Source of the DNA: Candidatus Obscuribacterales bacterium
GTDB lineage: Bacteria; Cyanobacteriota; Vampirovibrionia; Obscuribacterales; Obscuribacteraceae
Direction: 5' to 3'
Length of the DNA: 11,104 nt
Assembly: GCA_021732245.1 (NCBI GenBank)
Contig: JAKFVJ010000323.1
Coordinates: 1-11,104, forward strand
Shown here: one piece after another, positions 6,857-11,104 of the stretch
Layout: each line of letters starts with the position of its first letter
Position numbering within the stretch: the stretch's first letter is position 1
Notes under the pieces: generated by a model
The model's input: only the letters and a program-made list of their open reading frames with translations
The model's database searches: none
Told to the model about the DNA's origin: nothing
Position numbers and translations under genes: made by a program

Positions 6857-9367
6857 CTAAGTGGACGGACACTGAGAAGCCAATTGCTTGGCTAATTTCT
6901 CCCGCTCAGTATCAGGTGGTGTTGTGCCGGCAAAGTAGTTTGCGGCGTCGGTAAGTTGAGACTTCGCTTCTGCCCAAGTTGAAGACGCTGCACTACCAGT
7001 TTCTAATCCGGCGGCGGACTTGAAAGCATTGTAGGCGTCCTGCAAATCTTTCTGACCATTTTGGGAATTACTTAGATCTTGCTCTTTGGCCGCTTCTATA
7101 AAATTACTACCGGCATCCTTCCAAGCCTTCGTTGCAGAGTCAAGTTCGTTAGCCTTGCCGTAATATGTTGCCGCATTTTCGTAAGCTTGCGCGGCATCCT
7201 TGTAGACATGATTCGTATTGAAATCAGAGCCGACGTGCCCATAACATTCTCCGGCGTCTCTAAATGCCCTTAGAGTCTCACTGCTATAATCCGGCAATTT
7301 CTCAAAAGACTGTCCTAAACTAGCATATGCTTCAGCTCTATCTTGCCACTGTTGAGCAGTAGGATCTGCGTCAATTTTGAAAGCTCTCAGATAATCATTT
7401 ACCGAATGAGCAAACTGTTCACCTACCTTAGACAAGGGATCACCTAAACTCTGCATCGCTAGACCTAAACCATAATGTGCTTGAGCTAGACCAATTAATA
7501 GCTGACTTGAACTCTGCTCCGCACCGGAGACGGAATAAAATTGTTGTATAGCGTTATTGAAAGCTGTAACTGCCTCATTATGATGACCTAAACTTTGATA
7601 AGCTTGCCCTTGACCTGAATACGCAAGTCCCATTTCTGCAGACTCCTGGTTTGTTGGCTGGAGCACGTTATTGAAATTTGACATTGCGTTGTTAAACGCA
7701 GTCAAAGCTTCATTATGATGTCCTGCCCGAAGATAAGCCTCTCCCTGACTTGTGTATGCCTGTCCAATGTTTGCCCAAGCCTGGTCTTTAATATCACCGC
7801 CCTGAACGACTGCACTATAGGCTCCTGCCTCATTGCCGTAGGCTTGAGCGGCCTCATTGTAATGGCCGGCTTGACTGAAGGCTTGTCCTGCCTGACCGTA
7901 AGCCTCCGCAGCCTGATTGTGGTGACCTGCCCTGCTTAAAATTTGTGCTGCACTGTCAAACTCACCAGCTGCCGCATTTGGATGATTGTTGCTCAGATCG
8001 TTTTGTCCATTCATCATGTCAAACGCCGCCTGCGCTCCATTTTGATCACCGGCTTTGCTAAAAGCTTTTCCTGCGTCGTCGTAAGCATGTGCAGCATCAC
8101 TGTGTTGACCTAGTGTGCCATAGAGATATCCTGCATTGTCGTATGCCTGTGCAGCTTCATTGTGATTGCCAACTTTGCTGAATTCAACACCACCCTCTTG
8201 ATAGGATTTCGCAGCGAAAGTAGATAGTCCGGCCTCGCTATAAGCTTGACCTCCTTTTACAAACATTTGGGCCGCATTACTGTAATCATGCGCCGCGCGG
8301 AAATCGAGAGCGGCGTGATCAAAGCAGATACCCGCGTCTTTTTCTGCTCTGTGTGCTTCACTCTCATGTCCGTTGCTTGCTAAAGACTGCGCCAATTGAG
8401 AGCATGCTTCAGCTCTATCTTGCCATTGCTGCACGGTGGGCGCATTGTCACCCTCGAAGGCACTCTGGTAATTCTCAACCGCCAGTCCGAACTGTCTCTC
8501 ACACCCGGATTCACCTACGTTCTGCATCGCCAACCCTAAACCATAGTGTGCCTGTGCTAAACCCATTAACAGCTGCGTGCTGGGATTATCCACTTCATTG
8601 GAGGCGTTGTGAAAGTCCGTCACTGCTGAATTAAAAGCGGCAATTGCATCATTTGGATGACCCAAGCTTTGATAAGCTCGTCCTTGACCAGTGTATGCCA
8701 GAGCTATATCAACTAATTGATCGGCTGTTGGTTGAGCAATATTGTTGAAATTTGTCAGCGCGTTATTAAAAGCAGTCAAAGCCTCATTATGATGGCCGGA
8801 GTCCAAATAAGCCTGTCCAGCTTGTTCGTATGCAACGCCTGACTGATCATGATGCCCGGCTGCCTCAAAGGCTGCTGCCGCATTGTTGTACTCTTGCGCC
8901 TCGCTTGCCTTGTCGCCAGCCTTTGTATAATCTGTAGCCGAATTTTGATAGTCCTTTGCTGCCGAATTATACACATCATGATTGTTATAAATGGCGCCGG
9001 CGGCATCCCAATCTTTTGCAGCTTGATGGTAGTGTCCGCCGCTTTCGGCAGTTTTTGCCGCTTGTTCGTCCTGATGCGCTTGCTCGTGCCAATCGGGGGT
9101 AGCACCCAGATGTCCTGACTCGTGATGAGCAGGCGGAGTCGTAACCGAATGCGCACCAGATCCTGTCGGGTCCGGCACTCCACCTCCATGTGGTGTCAGC
9201 GGCGGCGCTATTGGTATCCTCGTCGACTCACTGGTCGCATGTGCTGCCACACCACCCAGTCTCTTGAGCATCTCTTCAGGAGTTTCAGACTCAAGTGACG
9301 GCAACTCTTGATAGACAACGCTGCTCTTCGGGCTTGCCTTACCCTTCTTGTTATTTTTCCGAGACAT
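6857..9367 (-). CDS. Alpha-SNAP/TPR-like helical repeat protein, 836 residues
   Basis: This is a complete paralogue of the downstream 1444-residue protein and probably the first gene of the pair. Its N-terminal tail (about residues 1-110) is nearly superimposable on that of the paralogue: M-S-RKNNKKGK, VVYQELPS, ETPEEMLKRLGG, PIAPPLTPHGG, VPDPTGSG, then EQAHQDEQ and GGHYHQAA. Helical repeats with GHHNEA/GHPNDA/GNHNEA turns occupy about residues 110-730. Residues about 190-329 and 548-688 are an internal duplication of a non-canonical segment (shared blocks include AYQSLGH, LAQAHYGLGLAMQ and QQWQDRAEA). The C-terminus ends with LAKQLASQC plus three residues and resembles the third family member. 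There is no signal peptide, membrane segment or catalytic motif. The start is ATG at 9367, with GGGAGAGG nine bases upstream. An earlier ATG at 9375 is in another frame. A scaffold or protein-interaction role is inferred from the fold class only. Confidence 0.85.
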   Translation of the reverse strand: MSRKNNKKGKASPKSSVVYQELPSLESETPEEMLKRLGGVAAHATSESTRIPIAPPLTPHGGGVPDPTGSGAHSVTTPPAHHESGHLGATPDWHEQAHQDEQAAKTAESGGHYHQAAKDWDAAGAIYNNHDVYNSAAKDYQNSATDYTKAGDKASEAQEYNNAAAAFEAAGHHDQSGVAYEQAGQAYLDSGHHNEALTAFNNALTNFNNIAQPTADQLVDIALAYTGQGRAYQSLGHPNDAIAAFNSAVTDFHNASNEVDNPSTQLLMGLAQAHYGLGLAMQNVGESGCERQFGLAVENYQSAFEGDNAPTVQQWQDRAEACSQLAQSLASNGHESEAHRAEKDAGICFDHAALDFRAAHDYSNAAQMFVKGGQAYSEAGLSTFAAKSYQEGGVEFSKVGNHNEAAQAYDNAGYLYGTLGQHSDAAHAYDDAGKAFSKAGDQNGAQAAFDMMNGQNDLSNNHPNAAAGEFDSAAQILSRAGHHNQAAEAYGQAGQAFSQAGHYNEAAQAYGNEAGAYSAVVQGGDIKDQAWANIGQAYTSQGEAYLRAGHHNEALTAFNNAMSNFNNVLQPTNQESAEMGLAYSGQGQAYQSLGHHNEAVTAFNNAIQQFYSVSGAEQSSSQLLIGLAQAHYGLGLAMQSLGDPLSKVGEQFAHSVNDYLRAFKIDADPTAQQWQDRAEAYASLGQSFEKLPDYSSETLRAFRDAGECYGHVGSDFNTNHVYKDAAQAYENAATYYGKANELDSATKAWKDAGSNFIEAAKEQDLSNSQNGQKDLQDAYNAFKSAAGLETGSAASSTWAEAKSQLTDAANYFAGTTPPDTEREKLAKQLASQCPST
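7300..7724 (-). repeat. Second copy of an internal ~140-residue duplication
   Basis: This encodes about residues 548-688 of the 836-residue protein, from GHHNEALTAFNNAMSNFNN through QSLGHHNEAVTAFNNA and LAQAHYGLGLAMQSLG to QQWQDRAEAYASLGQ. It aligns along its length with 8380-8797. Boundaries are approximate. Confidence 0.75.
8380..8797 (-). repeat. First copy of an internal ~140-residue duplication
   Basis: This encodes about residues 190-329 of the 836-residue protein, from GHHNEALTAFNNALTNFNN through QSLGHPNDAIAAFNSA and LAQAHYGLGLAMQNVG to QQWQDRAEACSQLAQ. The copies have diverged at many positions, so the duplication is not very recent. Boundaries are approximate. Confidence 0.75.
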
Positions 9368-9376
9368 AAAAACATA

Positions 9377-9384
9377 CCTCTCCC
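9377..9384 (-). promoter_or_regulatory. Ribosome binding site of the 836-residue gene
   Basis: GGGAGAGG on the minus strand lies nine bases before the ATG at 9367. It matches the arrangement at the paralogue. Confidence 0.6.
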
Positions 9385-9610
9385 AAAGGTCCCATTTTGC
9401 CTGCGCCTATTACAAAACCTAACCAACTCCTGTGAAAGTTTTGTGGAACATCAAGTTGGCGGGCACTCGGACGCCACTTGACCGGCAGCGCCAGTCTGAA
9501 TTTAACGTACCCTTTAGCCTTATCCCTTTAACGAAATAGCAAAAGCAAATTACATAAAATGTGTGGAAGTCTAAACCGGCTCTCGCGCAGGTACATGGAG
9601 TAGTCATTTG
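9385..9610. other. Divergent intergenic region, leader of the solenoid operon
   Basis: No convincing gene is present on either strand between the solenoid operon and the antitoxin gene. On the minus strand it should contain the promoter and 5' leader of the solenoid genes. It has AT-rich stretches around 9520-9560 but no hexamer pair good enough to call. The clear structural feature is the hairpin at 9451-9481. Confidence 0.4.
9451..9481 (-). promoter_or_regulatory. Bulged hairpin in the solenoid operon leader
   Basis: On the minus strand, TCAAG-TGGCG pairs with CGCCA-(A)-CTTGA. This gives ten base pairs with one bulged A and a ten-base loop (TCCGAGTGCC). It is followed by ATGTTCCACA rather than a T run, so it is not a standard intrinsic terminator. 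It lies about 85 bases before the start codon and could be a leader structure, an RNA stabiliser or a protein site. Its role is unknown. Confidence 0.4.
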
Positions 9611-9625
9611 CCATTTGACAAATGG
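9611..9625. promoter_or_regulatory. Palindromic operator of the toxin-antitoxin operon
   Basis: CCATTTG-A-CAAATGG is a perfect seven-base inverted repeat around one central base. It contains the whole -35 box of the antitoxin promoter (9615-9620), so a bound dimer would block RNA polymerase. An additional half-site-like CATTTG precedes it at 9605-9610. AbrB-type antitoxins usually bind such palindromes to repress their own operon; the assignment here is inferred from position. Confidence 0.65.
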
Positions 9626-9643
9626 GTTCTGCCAAAATAAAAT
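9615..9643 (+). promoter_or_regulatory. Sigma-70-type promoter of the toxin-antitoxin operon
   Basis: TTGACA (9615-9620) and TAAAAT (9638-9643) are separated by exactly 17 bases. The predicted transcription start, six to eight bases after the -10 box, falls on or next to the A of the antitoxin ATG at 9650. No Shine-Dalgarno sequence is visible before that ATG. Together these imply a leaderless mRNA. Confidence 0.7.
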
Positions 9644-9649
9644 GGCATT

Positions 9650-9916
9650 ATGAATACCAGGGTGACATTAGACAAAGCCGGGCGAATCGTAATTCCCAAG
9701 TCTCTACGCGACGAATTACGTCTTGAACCAGGCGACAGTCTGGAAATCGATTCGGAAGGTACACAGGTAACACTACGACCGGTGCCATCGACGACTCCGC
9801 TCAGGAAGGAGCGTGGGGTCTGGGTTTTTCGTTGTGGCAGTAAACTGTCCGCTGCCGACACAGACAAGTTATTGCATGACATTCGCGAAAAGCGTAACCG
9901 TGGTGAGACAAAGTGA
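9650..9916 (+). CDS. vapB: AbrB/SpoVT-type antitoxin (VapB-like), 88 residues
   Basis: This small DNA-binding antitoxin contains the swapped-hairpin AbrB motif at residues 1-45: RVTLDKAGRIVIPKSLRDEL, then L-x-PGD-x-LEI and VTLRPV. This is the classic SpoVT-AbrB signature of MazE/VapB-type proteins, which dimerise on operator DNA. The C-terminal half (about 50-88), with WVFRCG and a charged helix, would be the toxin-binding tail. Its stop overlaps the toxin start by four bases (GTGA), which is typical of toxin-antitoxin pairs. The protein is expected to neutralise the PIN toxin encoded next and to repress the shared promoter through the palindrome at 9611-9625. The ATG at 9650 appears to be used without a leader. 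The symbol is given by family, not by orthology to a named locus. Confidence 0.88.
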   Translation: MNTRVTLDKAGRIVIPKSLRDELRLEPGDSLEIDSEGTQVTLRPVPSTTPLRKERGVWVFRCGSKLSAADTDKLLHDIREKRNRGETK

Positions 9917-10338
9917 AGGCGTTTTTGGACACGTCCATTCTGATCGCCACGTTTTACGGCGATCATGAGAATCATGCTCCAAGCAAAGATCTGTTCTTGC
10001 GGTATGAAAAGAGTGAAGTTTGCTGCGCTGCACATAGTCTGGCAGAACTCTATTCGGTGCTTACCGGAATGCCGGGGAGACATCGGGTGAGTCCTGATGA
10101 GGCTTTGCTTTTCCTCGGAAATGTCCATGAGCGGTTGACGATCATAACTTTGAATACTCAAGAGTATTTCAACGCCATTAAATCTGCTGCTGCGACAAGC
10201 ATTCCAGGCGGTGCAGTCTACGATGTTATCTTGGCTCATTGCGCCTTGAAAAGTAAGGCTGCCAAAATTTTTACCTGGAATCTGAAAGACTTCAAACGGC
10301 TAGCTCGTGAAATTTCAACACGTGTCACGACCCCGTGA
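9913..10338 (+). CDS. vapC: PIN-domain ribonuclease toxin (VapC-like), 141 residues
   Basis: This is a full-length PIN domain. It starts FLDTSILIA with the first acidic residue Asp6. Glu45 lies in HSLAELYSVL, Asp104 in GGAVYDVILAHCAL, and the C-terminal TWNLKDF motif carries Asn123 and Asp126. These are the usual metal-binding positions of VapC endoribonucleases, which cleave tRNA or rRNA in a magnesium-dependent way; the target cannot be told from sequence. The fourth site is of the T-x-N-x-x-DF kind, common in functional PIN toxins, so the toxin looks intact. Translation begins at GTG 9913, overlapping the antitoxin stop, with GGTGAG five bases upstream. It converges with the partial solenoid gene, whose stop is 59 bases beyond. 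A five-base-pair stem (10325-10338) overlaps the stop codon but has no T tract, so I do not call it a terminator. Confidence 0.88.
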   Translation: MKAFLDTSILIATFYGDHENHAPSKDLFLRYEKSEVCCAAHSLAELYSVLTGMPGRHRVSPDEALLFLGNVHERLTIITLNTQEYFNAIKSAAATSIPGGAVYDVILAHCALKSKAAKIFTWNLKDFKRLAREISTRVTTP

Positions 10339-10397
10339 TTACCAGAATGGCTTCGACGCCGGGTGGATTGAACTCAATCGCTAATTAATTGTCTGGA

Positions 10398-11104
10398 CTA
10401 AACATTAGCCAGGCATTGATCGGCAAGGTGTCTTGCTAATTGTCCAGGACCGGCACTTTCACCATGGCTATCAAACGACTGCTTCGCTATCTCGAAGTCG
10501 ACGGCTGCATTCTTCCAGAAATCCTTGGGATCGGAAGACAGTGAGGCTGCCGTCCCAAAGGCGTCATACGCAGAGTTAAGGTAGTTCTCTGCCTGAGCGG
10601 CATCGCTCCCGTACTTCTCTGCGGCAGCTATGTCCTGCTTGCCAGAATTGTGGTAAGCCTTTTCCGCTAGTGCCTTGTCCCCCGAAAAATTATAGTTTGT
10701 CCCTGCATTGTAATAAGCTTGCGCTGCTTCCGCCGGGTGTCCTGACAGTGCGAAGTCAGCTCCTGCGTTATCGTAGTACGAACCAGCATCTTTCTCATTG
10801 CCTATATTCTCAGCTGCGTTGTTGTAGGCTTCAGCGGCTCGATGGTATTCACCAGCGTTGTTGTAGTTCAGCCCTGCATTCGCGTAAGATTGCGCCATCT
10901 CGCTTTTGGGAGCCCCCTCTTGTTTTTCAAATTGAGCCGCCTGCTCGTAATAGTGTCCAGCTTGGGCATATGCTGACTTTGCGTCACTAGTATCTCCAGC
11001 TTTGGTGTATTCTTGGGCCGCATTAGCATAAGCAGCCCCGGCATGGTTCGGTCCTCCAAATTTGACATTAATAGCTGCAATTCCTAAGTATGCTTCCGCT
11101 GCTG
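10398..11104 (-). CDS. Partial third alpha-SNAP/TPR-like solenoid protein (C-terminal part)
   Basis: The reading frame is open from the right edge (first full codon at 11102) to TAG at 10398, giving 235 C-terminal residues; the start lies outside the window. An internal ATG at 10898 is not the start, because repeat units continue in frame upstream of it. Repeats have the family pattern (AGHYYEQAAQF, AGEYHRAAEAYNNAA, SGHPAEAAQAYYNAG, SGDKALAEKAYHNSG). The last 70 residues resemble the 836-residue protein: a Y-D/N-AF-x-x-AA-x-L segment, a Trp-containing helix, then a terminal LARHLADQC that mirrors LAKQLASQC. The repeats are more diverged and less His-rich than in the other two. It points the same way as the other family genes but is separated from them by the oppositely oriented toxin-antitoxin operon. 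Function is unknown. Confidence 0.8.
   Translation of the reverse strand, partial: AAEAYLGIAAINVKFGGPNHAGAAYANAAQEYTKAGDTSDAKSAYAQAGHYYEQAAQFEKQEGAPKSEMAQSYANAGLNYNNAGEYHRAAEAYNNAAENIGNEKDAGSYYDNAGADFALSGHPAEAAQAYYNAGTNYNFSGDKALAEKAYHNSGKQDIAAAEKYGSDAAQAENYLNSAYDAFGTAASLSSDPKDFWKNAAVDFEIAKQSFDSHGESAGPGQLARHLADQCLANV

Noticed and set aside
9440..9500. Possible tRNA gene, because the minus-strand translation here reads like the peptide often produced by tRNA genes.
   Set aside because: No TTCRANNC T-loop, the stem has a ten-base loop, and no acceptor or anticodon stems can be drawn around it. It is better explained as a simple bulged hairpin.
9604..10239. A 211-codon minus-strand frame opposite the toxin-antitoxin pair.
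   Set aside because: The plus strand encodes two intact, recognisable proteins with a typical four-base overlap and a clear promoter. The minus-strand product has no family features.
10324..10380. Bidirectional terminator between the toxin and the converging solenoid gene.
   Set aside because: Only two weak stems (TCACG/CGTGA at the stop codon and GATTG/CAATC at 10366-10379), neither with a T run.

Overview
The window looks like part of a chromosome from a diderm (outer-membrane) bacterium. Two exported proteins at the left end, one resembling an outer-membrane barrel, support this. Base composition looks moderate (mid-40s % GC by eye). I cannot place the organism reliably. A large-genome environmental lineage fits the expanded family of repeat proteins; an Obscuribacterales/melainabacterial relative is only a guess.

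Layout. Positions 1-1861 hold two minus-strand genes for exported proteins: a partial, probable outer-membrane protein and a 366-residue protein with a FecR-like C-terminal region. Directly upstream, at 1864-2323, is the frameshifted remnant of a multi-pass membrane protein of the HTTM (vitamin K-dependent gamma-carboxylase-like) type. Positions 2468-9367 hold two minus-strand genes that read as one operon. They encode paralogous giant alpha-SNAP/TPR-like solenoid proteins of 836 and 1444 residues. A third, partial member of the same family lies at the right edge (10398 to beyond 11104). Between the second and third members, on the plus strand, sits a compact type II toxin-antitoxin operon: an AbrB-type antitoxin followed by a PIN-domain (VapC-type) toxin.

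The most distinctive content is the solenoid family. The two complete members share a charged, signal-peptide-free N-terminal tail. All three share a C-terminal cap that aligns by eye. In between are long runs of a 20-residue single-helix unit with a turn of the type G-H-x-N-E-A. This is shorter than a 34-residue TPR and equals half of a ~40-residue SNAP-type hairpin. The array length varies, with signs of internal duplication at scales of 7, 20 and ~140 residues. Function is not evident from sequence; a scaffold or interaction role is inference.

Regulation. The toxin-antitoxin operon has a near-ideal promoter (TTGACA, 17 bp, TAAAAT). Its -35 box lies inside a perfect palindrome, and its predicted transcription start coincides with the antitoxin ATG, which suggests a leaderless, autorepressed transcript. 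The divergent solenoid operon has a long leader containing a strong bulged hairpin. Both complete solenoid genes carry the same ribosome-binding arrangement, GAGAGG nine bases before ATG.
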